DNA of 64,000 nucleotides from Ashinkailepas kermadecensis (taxonomy: Eukaryota; Arthropoda; Thecostraca; Neolepadidae), in NCBI GenBank assembly GCA_034440615.1, contig JAOTOM010002312.1, positions 1-64,000 of the forward strand, in the 5' to 3' direction. The notes beneath the pieces were generated by a model, which worked only from the letters and a program-made list of their open reading frames with translations, was not told the DNA's origin and ran no database searches. Shown here piece by piece: positions 49,610-62,161 of the stretch. Both the position numbers and the translations under genes were made by a program. Every line of letters begins with the position of its first letter. The stretch's first letter is position 1.

Positions 49610-51490
49610 GGTACTTCACGACATGGGCCCAAAAAGCGCCATGGGCCCAAAAAGCGCCGGCCGGGGCCCCTGAAAATCACGTTGAGCCTGGGGGTACCAA
49701 AACGTCACGCCCGGACCATGAAAATCACGCTAGGGGCACGACAGGTCGTACCGTTCCCCAACAGCCTCATTGGGACACAGGTGAAGCCGGGGAAACGAAC
49801 AACAATCCGGACATGTATAATCACTTTGGGGCCCCATGAATGACGCCAAAAGCCTCCAAAACGGATTGGACGCCCCAAAAGTGTCGAGGTCGCTAAAACT
49901 CGCGCTAGGGATCCAAGCAAATGACGTCGGGACACCAAAGATTACATTGAACTCAAAACAGTCGCGTCGCAGCCCTTGAAAATCACACTAGGGGCCCAGA
50001 AGGTCGCGCCGGGACCTCAAAAGTTACAGCTACCGTAACAAATCAATTATCAAACGGAATGTCACTCTGCGGCTTCAAAAATTGGGTCAGTCCCCAAAAT
50101 CCCGTTGGGCACCGGACAAAAAAACGTGTCAGGGCATCGAGAGAAGAAATCGCACTGGAGACCGAGGAATCGTACCGGCACCCAAAAATATCACATAAGG
50201 ACCTTTAGAAAGATAGAACTCAATGTCCAAAAATTTTACACCGAGACTCGATCGAATCGACCCTAACACCGGCAAATTAAGTACAGGTCCGGAAAATATT
50301 GACCGGAGGGCTTTTACACTCCGAAAGGTGCCATCGGCTAAACAAAAACTCCTTCGGTGGCCGTACTGGCATATTAAAGGGGCAAATGCCACCTCCCTCC
50401 TCAAAGGGAAAAGCTCACAAGAATCGTGCCTGGACTCCAAAAAGTCGCGCTAGGTCCACCAAAATTCGCGTTGTTCCACCAGAATTCGCGCAGGGGGCTC
50501 CAAATAAAGACGGCGGTCCCAGAAAACTCGTTCCGAGGCCCAAAAATATGCAACTGGAACTGCCAAGGTCGCATTTGGGTCACAGCTAAGCACAACGTGC
50601 CCCGCAAACTCGAACCGGTTCCCCAAATATCGCGCTCGGGACCCACAATCAATGCCCATCGGTAGTCACAAAAATTTGGTCTGGGCATCAAACATTCACT
50701 TCGGGGCTCACAAAAATTGGCCTCTAGGGCCCCACATAAGCACAGTGTGACCCCAAAATCGTATCGCTATACCCCAAAAAATCAAGCCGGAGCCTTCCGA
50801 AATAAGGAGGGATTCCAAAAAATAACTGTCGGGGTCAGAAATATGGCTGTGGAGCACCGAACATATCATCAGATGCCTTCACAAATCACGTACGGCCCAG
50901 AAAAACATACCGGAGCTCGAAAAAAATCGAGGTGAGATACAAAAACATGGCGCAAGGGGCCCAAAAATCAGGCCGGGATTCGGACTTTAAAGAAAATTGA
51001 GAAGAGATCAACAAAATGCGCGTTGGGCCCAGGAAACTGGCGTTGGGTCCCAGGAACCACGCGCCTGGGCGCGATAAGTCGCGCTGGGACCCATAAAAAT
51101 TGCGACGAGGCCCCAAAATTGTATGGGCCCCACAAATGTGCGTCAGAAGCCCAAATAAACACATCGGGACCATAAGAGCACAACGGGGCCGAAAGTGCAA
51201 CTGGCCCTACAGAGTCCCGCAAAAATGGACAGGGCCTTAAAACATGCGTTGCAGCCCTAAATAAACATGCCGGGAGCTCTAAAGGAAATACACCGGAAGT
51301 TCTCAAGGCATACAGGTGCCATGCGACCGCACAAGGGCCTGAAAAAGAGGCTGGGGACGCAAAAAGCAACATGGTCCCAAAACAAACAAAAAGACTGGGC
51401 ATTAAATAAACACATCGGGATCTTTGAAAACGCCCCGACACCTAAAAAAATCATCGGTGCACAAAGAGCACCCTAAAACGAGCAGGGGCT
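49610..51490. repeat. Minisatellite of about 21 bp, AAAAATCGCGCTGGGGCCC type
   Basis: Successive units of 19-23 bp follow the plan A4-6, T, CGCGCT or similar, GGGG, CCC, as around 50440-50680. The consensus is different from the adjacent AGGAGGCCCC array, but both share a GGCCCC core and the period. No conserved reading frame is seen. Confidence 0.75.
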
Positions 51491-53190
51491 TCGAAGTTGT
51501 GCTGGGCCCCTAACAAAAATGGATTGCAGCCCTAAGACACATCCGTAGACGAAGAAAGACGAAACGGGTCAAACAATGAACACTGAGAAAGGGCCTAGGT
51601 TCGGTAGCCAATCTGGGAGCATATTTAATCAAAAATATAAGGTGCATCAAAACTCAGCAGGTATCCGCATGTTTAACACCATAAAATGTGGGAAGAAGGG
51701 AACTAATGACCGAACTTAATTCATCGAATTTTCGCAGCGAACGCCCATACGAAGCATTCCATCACGTCAAATATTGCGCAAGTCTATCATGTGGCAGCAA
51801 TTAGCAAAACGTAGGAGGCCTAGCAGAAACCGTAGCATCGCACTAAGTGTGGCGAATGCGCCGAACGCGCAAGTTGGGTGTGCACGTGCACGAACGTTGG
51901 CGTCGTGGCGACCGGGCGCTATGAACTGGAATGTCTGGAATTGGGAAATTTTACATTTTGAAGTGATTTGCGTAGGTGTAATCTCAGCAATGTGAGGTGA
52001 CTTATCAAGGGATACCAAAAGAAAACATTCGAACAGGGTGGGGGAGATAGGGTTGAAATCCGATTAATCAGAAACGATAGTGGTAGATTACGCCCCTCCA
52101 TAGGATAATTCAGTTGATCACTAATTATTTTATGTAAAATGGTCCCCTTTGACAAAATAGTGGTCGAAATCCGAGGACTTTTTCAATGGGGTAGGTGGAA
52201 CCCCTCCAAATACGTTTTCACCCCCTTCACCTTGACGCAAATATAGGTACGCCACTGGTCTCCCAATAATTTTCAGAAACATACGCCCATGGGGCAAAGC
52301 CAACATTAAGGAGGCAAATTCCCCCTCACAATCATACAAAACAACACCGATGATCATATAAAATGAGAGGAATGACGTATATAAATGGATCTTTTTCCTA
52401 CAAACTTGTCTTCTGTGATTACAGCCTGCATGATTAGAGCTTCCCAGCTTCAATACCTTCTCAACGACGTCATTGACAAAACGGTACAGCACAGTGAAAA
52501 CCATGGGCGGGTCGGCGTGGAATTTGAAGGTTTTGCATGATTTATGCATTGTCATTGTTGCATTGTCATTTATGCACTGTTGTTCAATGCTTGTTCTCGC
52601 CGTGAATTTATTCGCTGAGGATGTATTATTTTAGCTTGTGTGCCAGATGCCTTGCAGCCAGCACCAAATGTTATATAAATAAATAAATCCCTAAGATGGC
52701 GATCAGAAAACCAACTCATCCACTTCTCGTTGTCACCTTCGCGCAATTGTTGTACTAGGACTGATAAATGATCCCTTAAGCTTGCTTATGATATCAAGCT
52801 GGTGGCAATGACTAACAGTAGTGATGAATCTAGCTATATTCAGTTAGACTTGGTGGACATAGAAGTCGGTTGATCAATGGGAGATATCTTTAAAATATGT
52901 TCAGCACCAGCCCCGCCAGCTCGCTGGAATCTAGAGGCCAGCGGGAATATTCTTCTGGTCGAGAAATCATTAAGACATTGATATCTTTTGGCACTTAGGT
53001 ATTTATCCACGTATTCCCTGGTATGGCTCAGTTCTCAGCGAAAAAAAAACGATTATTGCCATTGCGTTTTGCGTAAATGATACACCATCCCAAGAACAAA
53101 CAAGACATCAATATGAAATCATGTATCCCATTCTTGAACCATACCAAGAGCCTAAAAAACAATAGGAGGCCCGTTTTGGAGGAGCAGGAG
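51491..53190. other. Interior of hAT-like element outside the minisatellites
   Basis: Mixed sequence. It contains a dispersed repeat (about 51775-51910, inverted relative to 32480-32620) and, on the minus strand from 52253, CAGTGGCGTACCTATATTTG, which resembles the end of another hAT-type repeat and may be a nested insertion. A 141-codon minus-strand frame (52130-52555) has no recognisable domain. Confidence 0.45.
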
Positions 53191-53291
53191 GCCCCCTTTC
53201 AACATTGCCCCTGGAAGTATTTCGTGGCGACGCCACTGATTGGCTTATTGTCTGCACGCGCCATGTATGTATCAACGCCCCATGTTACAAT

Positions 53292-56200
53292 GTTAAAGGT
53301 TTTGATAAGATAATTTAATGTATTGTGAGAGTAAGATTATGTTCGTAATTTTCATGAGGGTTTTTACGCCCATGCAAAAAATATAGTCGTGTCCAACGAC
53401 TCTAGTACATAAATTGCTGTTGATTGCAGCGTGAGGTATGTTCCAAAGTATTGCATGAGGAAAGTTTGAGCCCAATTTCAATCGTGCAGAAAGTGTTATT
53501 GCGTCAGAAAGGATATGATACTTTGAGCAGAAAGTGTGTTGGGTTTTCCAAACAACGTTTTCCCATGAAGAAAACAGTACAGCGTGCCAAAGTAGTCAAT
53601 TCTGATCCCTCCGTTCCTGTAAAAGAACGATAACTGCTAGCGATTCTTTTGTTATTGCTGCCTCTCTGATTTATCAAAAGATCCATTGAAGTCTGGCGAT
53701 AATTTTGATAGAACTCCTTAGAAAGAGGCCAGTAGGTTGTCGTACAGTGCTGCCAATTTTGAATAGGACAAAAACGAACCCCAAGTGATCTTATGTAATC
53801 CGTTCGGTTCTGACGTGCCTCTCAGTGTACCGGTGTCCAGCTCGGGCTTCACGTAACTCAAGCTGTAAGAAGAAAATCAATAGCTCTGTAATGAGCTGAT
53901 ACACAATGTCTCAAAGAACTTCGGAAACTACCATTTTGCCTTTCGAAAATGTAATAACAGGGGTCCAATTCGAATTGGGGCCATTCAAATTTTGTCGAAC
54001 GCACTATCTTCGTTCATAGAAACGTTCTCCGAGGTGAATACAAATTAATACCTACGCTTGCCCGACCACTACGAATGAGAGTAGCGGGACCGTGTGGTGT
54101 GACATCCAGAACCACGATATGCTACCTATTTGAGCTCATTAACGGGAGCAAAATAAGAAGACAAACTACGAATTCAGCCGGGTCCAACACCATACCTCCA
54201 GAAACGACGTCATGGCTCGGGGATTTGATCTGACCAGACCAGAAATATGCACCAAAAGATAAGCAAAGGATGTACCAACAGCCGCATCAGACGGCCTAGC
54301 GCTACCTAGTATCGTTTGCTGCTGCTCGCAAGGAAACCGCTTTGGATATTCTCTTTGTGTGGCAAGGATATGTTCGTCTACCTGCCTTACCGTCCGTGGT
54401 TTGCTGTCAAGCCGTCCGGTCCGTACGGCCACTGCACGAACACTGGCCAACAACCGTACTCGAATTCTCAGTTGTTCGCTATTAGATGGGATGCTTCAGT
54501 GAATACCCTGGATCAATTAATCGTTACATGGAACAAAGGGGTCCAGTCACTTCGTGTACATTTCAGAAACTTCGTGCTCTAAAAGTCATGCAAACAGGCC
54601 AATGATGAATGCTGAGTACAAACGGACATTGGACGCATTCATTCATCCATCCAGAGCAGTATCAAACGTGAACGGTAACACCAATATCTCCCTATTTCAA
54701 CAACATTTGCCTGCCGGTTCTTACTTGTTCTCAATTCACCTGGTGTGTACCATGTCAGGTCAATTGGACCGCCAGGCCACACATTTCTGCTGCAGCAATT
54801 CCACCGTCCTTATCACGCAGGATTGGTGCCATCTCATTGTATCAGTTGGGACTCGATCCATGCAACATCCATCCGTTTCCCAGCATTGCATTGGTTGGAG
54901 AGAGGGTCGGGTGGGGGTGGGGGTGGGGGCAGTCCCATATTCCATGCAGATGACGTTGGTGCATGGGAATACACTATTGACGGTCATCACGTCCGCCAAA
55001 AGCATAACGCAACGTTGACGGTGCAATAGACAGCTGAAAAATATATTGGTGCTGCTTTACCGGTCTTGACACCCCTTTCCTGACTTGTTGCTGAGTTTTT
55101 TTTGCACGCATCGTAGGGTCGACTTGATGGTGCATAGTTGGTGAAATGCTTGCATTTACTGAGGCCGGGTATCTCGTCGTCCACAGACATTCCTCGTCAT
55201 CCACTACACGGCACAAGTCACAGAAATAACTATAAAACGCAATGACAATGTATTCAAATAACTCGCATAGCAGAACAGTATCCAGCAGTTCAGCCAGGAC
55301 AACTGAACACCCACCGCATCCCAAAAGAAAGCATGCAATACCAACGGTGTTCGAAAACTGCGGCCCCATCATTGCGGATCCAGAGGGTCTCATTGGTTCA
55401 TGACCCAACATTGGGCCCCTTTCAGATCCGAAGGGCCCACTGAGCCTCTCGATCATGTTGTGTTTCAGCATAGGTCGTGGCGAAGCACACAAGAAGTTCT
55501 GCGCTTCAGGGGGCCTTCTGGTGATCGGTGAGGGGTCCGGGCCGACGTCAAGGGTCCCTGGGCCGACGCAAAAGGCCTGTGTACCGACGAAAGAGCCCAA
55601 GTTGTCAAGGATGGTCCACGGCCGATGAACAAGGCCCCGTGTCAACGGAAAGTGTCCACGGGCACACGATTAGGGCCCCGGACTGAGCCGACAGTCGTGG
55701 CTTCTAGACCGACGGATGGGCACCGGATCGTTGGAAGGGATCCCGGGCTAACGGAGAGAGTCCCGGGATGTAGAGGGCCCCTGACCCAACAATTCAAGAA
55801 AAAAATGAAAAAGGCACCTTTGCACGGTATGACAGGTGTGATCTTACTTACATCTCTGAACCCACTGTGCCCAGCCTCACATTGCTGGGCGCATCAGTGA
55901 ATCAGTGAACAGCAGTCTCCGGTCTACCGGGCCAATGCCGTACGAGCGAGTACCTATAGTAGAGGCTATCTCAGAGCTCCGGGGCCTACGTGCTAAACCA
56001 CAGCCTGAAGCGACCTAGGTAGAAACACGACCACGAAGTACTTATGAAGCCGGATTGACGCGCTGGCATCCCTGTGTGGCTGCTTGTGGGTGATGTATTC
56101 GATGCTGGCTGGAGGTGAACGTCACCACGCGGTTCACTTCATACGGAAAGGATACTTTGCGAGAGAAGCTGGGCAATTACTGACGCACGACCGTCGGACG

Positions 56201-56960
56201 ATAACGTGTTTATGACAACGCCGTGTCGCTGCAGTCAGTCGCTGCGGGACTTGACGGGAGCTGGCCGACCGCTGGTATTTGCCGCCCTGATGGCACAGTT
56301 GTTTGGAGTGCCGGCCTGCATTTACCTCCCTTGTCCTGGCAAGGCGAGGTTCGAGTCGCTTCACGCGCTCGCATAGCCCACGGCTGGGAGGGTCAGTTGG
56401 CAACTGACCCGATATGGCCGTGGGCGCAGCACCGACTGTGTCGGTGCATTGGCGGGACGCAGAACTATCTATCGGAATACTGCTCTTGTACTGGTACTCC
56501 CAAATCGTTTGGTGGCACCCGTGCTCTGTGGTGAGGAAATGACGCTGTTCTACAAAGCCACTCCAACAAGAATGCAGAGTATTTATTTTAAGGATCGGAC
56601 GAGATGACGCGGCCGTAGTGACGGATACCAATCGGCAATGTTTTACAACGGCGAACGAGATACGGACTGGGCTTGGCCTGATTAGATGGCGACGCTGCGT
56701 GTCCGGTGGCGTTGTGTTCAGCTTGTTTCCGTCGGCCTGGCCGACTGATGGCGCAGGGGGATGGCGCTCGGTATCGGATCTGCCCAGGGCGGGTTCACAG
56801 GCGAGTTGGGCGGGGCCGGCTGTCCCCTGCCCGTGGTGGTAAGCATGACAACGTGGCGTCCATAACGTGTTTACGTGGTGATTGGTCCCAATATCGCTGT
56901 GTCGCGCTCGGGAGGCTAGTGCGAATTTGTGCTTCATGACGTACCTCAATTCTTGAAACA
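53292..56960. repeat. A-block of duplication unit 5
   Basis: A full-length copy, closest to units 1 and 3 by eye, with the 21-bp-type GC-rich repeat at about 55530-55790 and the tRNA-derived SINE at 56290. A minus-strand frame of 275 codons (56134-56961) crosses the SINE and is not conserved as a protein in unit 3, so it is not called. Confidence 0.8.
56290..56358 (+). repeat. tRNA-derived SINE head (unit 5)
   Basis: TGGCACAGTTGTTTGGAG and GGTTCGAGTC (56348-56357) mark A- and B-box-like elements, at the same position within the block as in units 2 and 3. Confidence 0.6.
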
Positions 56961-57104
56961 CTTCAATTGGAGATTTAGAGATGTGAACCCCACATTTCTA
57001 CTTTTGCCCTGACGAAATCCTTCGCGATTCTGGAAATTAGTACGAGTTGAATATAATATACTTGATAGTATTGCAGAGCCGAGTATTGCTGATATTGCTC
57101 TAAG

Positions 57105-57853
57105 ACTGATACAAATTGACGGCCTTCATGTGTCCAGATGCAAACACATGGAAAGACCAGTTGCCTGTTCCACTAGTAGCATCCAATTAGTGTACTGAGG
57201 AGCCAGCCGAGCCTTGGATACGCCAGTGGAGCCAGTGAATTGTGGTGACTACATAATTCCAACGTGATTGAAGCCTATATGGGTAAACCCTAACAATCGT
57301 GGTTATCATTCAGAATATATGCATGCAGATGAGATCGAGATTGAAATCACAGCCCTACAGTAAGCTTGCTTCACGGCTTAATGCCACTACAGCATGCAGG
57401 AATTCATGACCCAGGACTCGTCTGGGCTAGAATATGGTTCTACTTAAGCCAGGACGTTGCCGGCAACTACTGCCAGTGTCTGTTCCCGACCTGTGATAAG
57501 AAGCAGTATTTAGCAGTATACAATTGACAGCCTTCATGTGTCTAAATACAAACGCATGTCATAATCCGTTGCCTGCCTCACTAATAGTACCCCATTAGTA
57601 CACTGAGTTACAACCACCCGAGCCTTAGATACGGCAGTGGAGCTAGCGAATTGTGGTAACCACAAAATGCAACGTCACCTAAACCTATATAGATATAGCC
57701 TAGCAATCGTGAATCATTCCGAGTACATGCATACAATTTTGACCGAGATTGAAATCATAAACCTACAGTACACTTACTTAATGGCTGTGCATGTCACTGC
57801 AGTATACAGGAATTCATGACCCATGACTCAGCTGGGCTTGACTGCAGTTCTGT
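57105..57853. repeat. Decayed tandem duplicate of receptor 3' end (unit 5)
   Basis: Same two-copy arrangement as in units 2-4. The left copy ends near 57500 at GACCTGTGATAAGAAGC. Confidence 0.65.
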
Positions 57854-59623
57854 TTAAGCCAGGACGTTGTCGGCAACTACCGCCAGTATCTCTCCTTGAC
57901 CTGTGATAACAGCAGTATTCAGACCGATGTTTCGGAATCCCAACTTGAGATGAGACATCAGCAGTTCACACACCAGTAGACCAAGAGAGGCGGCAACGCC
58001 ATACATCAGCATGTAGAAAGCAGGTAGACACTCCTCCAGATGGAGTGGCAGGACAGCATTACGCGGTTGAGGCGTGAAGTCGCACCTCATGTTGACGTCA
58101 TCTGCCATAGGCATCTGCTGACGCTTCAGTCTCGACCAGATTCCAGTCTCCTTCATCCGGAGAAAGGCTAGACTCCATGCAGGATTTTCTGGCTTTCCTC
58201 GACGGAACGGTATTGAATAACGCTGCACAAATAGAGCCTTGGTGTGGGAGCAAATGTTGGGACAGCTCCTTCTCTTGCAGAGCTTCATCATACTCAGCTC
58301 TGGCTTAATGAGAGCGAAGTTTTCCGCTTCCATCTGGGAAACGGCTAGTTCAGTGTGGATCACAAAATTATCTCCGGTGAAATCATTACTCCTGTCAGCG
58401 AAGTTGATGCCGTCGCCAGACAAATTCCTGAGAACGCTGCTGCTTGCCGAATATTTCATGACGCCCCACTCCCATCCAGGCGTGTCGAGGACATCTTCCG
58501 GCTGCGCAAAAGGCAGCTCGATTTGCTGCATGGTGATCCTGCTGAGGAAGCCGGCCGTGTAGAACTGGCAGCAGAGCATGGCCACCACGCAGAGTACAGC
58601 CGATGTCACGTAGTGCCATGGCCTCCGCGGCTGTAGCGCCAGTCCCTGGTTACAGAACAGACCTATCGTCTGGACACAACTGCCAACCAAACCAATCTCC
58701 TGATGCTCCAACGTTCTGAACATGACGAATCCGGCCAGTGACAACAAGGCGGATATCCCGAGCACCAGAGCCACTCCGATTTTCGAGCCGAAGGCCCCAC
58801 CTGTGTACCTTGGAGTAGTGGTGGGAATTGGACGACGGAAGTACAACAGACTCTTGACTTCTCCCAGTGAATGCGGAAAGCTCAAGTACTTATTCCTCTC
58901 CCATGTTTCGAAGTAGTTGTCTATTACGAAATCGAGTCTTCCATCGTTCACGGAAGAAAGAACGTTTGCGGCAGCAATGCTTCCCTGCCCCGCATCTGTC
59001 ATTTCGAAATGCATTGTAGCACCCAGGGAAACCATCATGTCTAACATCGCCTTGCCAATAGCAAACGTTTTATTCGGAAGTGCTGTGAGTTCGTATGCAC
59101 TTGCAGTGAGCATCCTGAATGATTTGTTGAAAACTCTGAGATCCTGCCAGCCCAGTGGAGTCGGCCTGTTCCATGCGTCATTTAGCTGAGCACCCTCTGC
59201 TCCACAGTACCCGACCCGACGTACCAGCGAACCCACGTCTGCGTACCGCGCCATCTGGTACACAGTACCGTTGGGTACATCGTACACGAGCGTGCCGATC
59301 ATCTGCTGCACGTGTTGCCGCATTAGCTCCTCTTCAGCTCCGTTCATCGCCAGCACCAGCATCGGCCGACCGTGCTCGTTGTGAACGTCAGCGGGCGAGG
59401 CGGCCAACAGGACGGCGCTGGTGGCGCCACGGTCGGCCGAGTCGCCAACTAATTGGTCAGCAGTTGCGGTGAAAACACCTCGGCGGGACAAGGCTAGCAG
59501 GAGCGAGGTGAGCAGCCAGCTGGAGACGGTGGCGTTGTTGACGACGGTGGTGGCCGTCCAGTTCTGACGAACGACCAGTTCAGCCACACAGTCCGACAGT
59601 GTGTGGTGACTGAAGTCGTTCAT
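57854..59623 (-). CDS. Divergent ionotropic receptor, copy 5 (IR-5)
   Basis: The ORF has 589 codons and is intact. S1 resembles IR-1 (SSVNDG..LDFVID) but has unique changes (MTDAGQGSIAAANVL). S2 has DFTGDNFVIHTELAVSQME, also IR-1-like. The pore loop keeps FCNQGL. The C-terminal tail after M4 is the most altered of the five (LKLGFRNIGLNTAVITGQGE). This copy is followed 5' by a U-block carrying a 103-bp perfect tandem duplication. Expected role and topology are as for IR-1. Confidence 0.85.
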   Translation of the reverse strand: MNDFSHHTLSDCVAELVVRQNWTATTVVNNATVSSWLLTSLLLALSRRGVFTATADQLVGDSADRGATSAVLLAASPADVHNEHGRPMLVLAMNGAEEELMRQHVQQMIGTLVYDVPNGTVYQMARYADVGSLVRRVGYCGAEGAQLNDAWNRPTPLGWQDLRVFNKSFRMLTASAYELTALPNKTFAIGKAMLDMMVSLGATMHFEMTDAGQGSIAAANVLSSVNDGRLDFVIDNYFETWERNKYLSFPHSLGEVKSLLYFRRPIPTTTPRYTGGAFGSKIGVALVLGISALLSLAGFVMFRTLEHQEIGLVGSCVQTIGLFCNQGLALQPRRPWHYVTSAVLCVVAMLCCQFYTAGFLSRITMQQIELPFAQPEDVLDTPGWEWGVMKYSASSSVLRNLSGDGINFADRSNDFTGDNFVIHTELAVSQMEAENFALIKPELSMMKLCKRRSCPNICSHTKALFVQRYSIPFRRGKPENPAWSLAFLRMKETGIWSRLKRQQMPMADDVNMRCDFTPQPRNAVLPLHLEECLPAFYMLMYGVAASLGLLVCELLMSHLKLGFRNIGLNTAVITGQGEILAVVADNVLA

Positions 59624-60890
59624 GTCTGCAACAAAGGTTCATTTTCATCGTATGGATCACAACATCGCCTAAAATTACCATCCCAAAAAGATAGGCGTGG
59701 TCCGCCCATTATGACTGTAAAAGCAGTCTCTTATCTGAGTAGAGCTGGAAGGCATATACAAAATCCTATGTTTGTACAGTATGATGCACCGATCAACTGA
59801 AAATTCGCAACACTAATACTGCACAAAAATAATGCGTGGATCGCAATAATGTTGAAAATTTATGTTCGGATTTACATATTCAATTGGAAACAGCTCGACC
59901 ACTGTTCTAAAATAGGCATAAATGAGACAAAACGCTAGCAGACATCGTCAAAAATTGCGCTTTAACTTCATAACAAGTGATAGGTACACGACCTTCGCTA
60001 GATGAACGAAAATGTTCATTTTGATTGCATTGTACCCTCAAAGAATATCACCATGTAAATTCTCTATCGAGCCCTATCGGGACATGCTTTGCACAATAAG
60101 TCCCCACTGTTTCCTAAAATTAGCTACGTATCTGCTTAGAAAGGTAGGGGAGGTGGGAAATGGTGCGAACGAAAACTCAACGAAAAGCATTTAGGACCGG
60201 TGGGCTTTCAGCCTTTGCTTTGGTGTGGTGGTTTCTCGCCTCTGTAGCTACTATGCATTTACTAACGGGTCCAAGTAGGCCATCTCAGCCATATTTTCCA
60301 CATCAAGCTGCTTGTTTTGGAGGAAATTTGGTTTTGATCACAATTTAATGAAAACCAAAAACATTAGATGCCAATTTCAAGGATATTAAAATTGTGAAAA
60401 AAAGAAACAACGATGAGGATTAGTTCTCCTTGGCACTACTGAGCAACCCAAAAACAGGTCTCTGGATCTGCCAATGCATCCAATGTATACTGCTGTATAT
60501 TGAATCGGACCCAGTTCCGAAGTTAGTTCTCCTTGGCACTACTGAGCAACCCAAAAACAGGTCTCTGGATCTGCCAATGCATCCAATGTATACTGCTGTA
60601 TATTGAATCGGACCCAGTTCCGAAGCCAGGTTTGGTCTGACCAGATGATGTTTGGTCTTGTTTTGATCTAGTGCTTTTGTTCATGTTCCTCCCCATAATA
60701 GGTAGGCAGGTGCCACGGAATTTGCTAAGGGAAGTGGAAGATATTTTTTGCAATCTCTAAATGTGATCACTGTTGATTGAATTCAGTGATGGGTAGACAA
60801 ATGTAGACTGAATATCGATGTTTTTTCCCCAAGCAACGGTGTACTTGAGTGAATCTGAACACCTTAGCAATGTAGCTATTGATATGCTAT
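59624..60890. repeat. U-block: duplicated 5' flank of IR-5
   Basis: Homologous to 10123-11640. It lacks about 140 bp near 59690 that unit 1 has. Similarity to the other units ends at TGATATGCTAT (60890), where units 2 and 4 would continue. Confidence 0.7.
60420..60625. repeat. Perfect 103-bp tandem duplication
   Basis: 60420-60522 and 60523-60625 appear identical over the whole length (TTAGTTCTCCTTGGCACTAC to CAGTTCCGAAG). Other units have one copy. It is either very recent or an assembly join error. Confidence 0.9.
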
Positions 60891-61984
60891 TGTAAGACGG
60901 CTTACATTTTCAATACAGCGTTTCATGCAGTCGCCATGCGGCCCGACCCGCGAGACATCCAGCCGCCGCGACAGGAAACGCGCCCACCCTATTGTCAACA
61001 GCAGCCACTTGGTGCCGCTGCCAAAACAAGCAATAACTTCCGCCTAGCCACAGGGTATCAGCCTGACCCAGTAGCCTAGAAGCAGCCACCGCTCTGGACA
61101 GCCGGAACCGCCAACCGTCAATCAGCGGCCAGCAGTCACCAGTCACCAGTCACCAGTCACCAGCGTCACCAGCCGGCACCATCAGCCACCAACCAGGCCA
61201 AGGGGCACAAAGAGATGACGTGCGTTGCCTGACGCCTGGGGCCGGACGCTCCCAGGGGCGGCGCCATTTATAAGCGCCACCCCGGGGGAGTCGAGGCAGA
61301 CCACCCAAGAGCGTCGTCAGAGGCACACCACCCAAGAGAGTCGTCGGAGGAACAGCACCCAAGGCAGTCGTCTTGGGCAGACCACCCAAGATGGTCGGAA
61401 GCACACTGCCCTAGAGAGCAGTCGAGACCTTTGTGAAATGCAATGAATGTGGACAATGATGAGTTAAACTGTGAATTTCGCTCGCGTCCGGGTCGACTGG
61501 GCCACCCCTGCCAGACACCGAAAACGAAGCTGACAGCGAGAAATGTGAGTGAACGAGACCAGGGAGTGGCGAAGTATCCTTCACCCATCATGCCCAAAAT
61601 GTGACCCGTCCGCCACCGGTCTTTTTCTGTATGTGATGGCCCCAGCCAGCGGTGGTATTGGTAGCCCCGGGAAGGATAAAGGGAAGGAGCGAAGTGTGTG
61701 ACGATCAAGGGTATTATGGGGCATGGGTTCAAGATTGCTGTGCATGATACATGAATGTTTATATTTTCGAAATGAATGGTGGAAATGAATACATAACCAC
61801 GCACGCACATTACTGACAAGAGTTTAGGTGATGGGGGAACCATCTAGTTCCGGGAAGACGTAAATGAAGAGGGCAGGTCTTCTGACTCACTACAGTCAAA
61901 TAAACCCCCTTATTTCCATGGGAGGGAATGCAAGTAACGTAGATCGGCTGGGACCCCACTGTCGCTCTGTCCTTCTGTTTCTCC
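60891..61984. other. GC-rich segment beyond the array, with TATA-like promoter
   Basis: The segment starts abruptly at TGTAAGACGG and is richer in GC than the U-block. It contains (AGTCACC)n at about 61135-61165, a TATA-like CATTTATAAGC at 61265-61275, and four copies of a 27-28-bp repeat (ACCACCCAAGAGNGTCGTC) at 61300-61404. A TG start, TATA box and downstream repeats would fit an LTR, but I see no matching second LTR or CA end. A 191-codon minus-strand frame (61268-61843) has no recognisable domain. Confidence 0.4.
61265..61275 (+). promoter_or_regulatory. TATA-like box
   Basis: CATTTATAAGC lies between GGGGCGGCGC and GCCACCCCGGGGG, so a TATA motif sits in a locally GC-rich setting with a tandem repeat starting 25 bp downstream. 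It may belong to a retroelement LTR. Weak evidence. Confidence 0.3.

Positions 61985-62161
<177 letters not shown>

Larger units (their letters stand above)
47788..53238. mobile_element. hAT-like non-autonomous element, 5.45 kb, minisatellite-filled
   Basis: Terminal inverted repeats are CAGAGGCGTCGCCAC (47788-47802) and the complement of CAGTGGCGTCGCCAC (53224-53238), with one mismatch. They are flanked by an 8-bp direct duplication ATTGGCTT at 47780-47787 and 53239-53246. Units 1 and 2 show the undivided site (ATTCGCTT near 11595 and 18902), so this is a genuine insertion. The length of the duplication and CAG-start termini fit the hAT superfamily. I found no transposase, so mobilisation in trans is assumed. 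The interior holds two minisatellites with periods near 21 bp, about 1.6 kb of other sequence, and again AGGAGGCCC repeats near the right end. Confidence 0.8.

Noticed and set aside
56134..56961. 275-codon minus-strand frame in A-block of unit 5
   Set aside because: It runs through the SINE head and non-coding block. The homologous region in unit 3 is interrupted, and no domain is visible.
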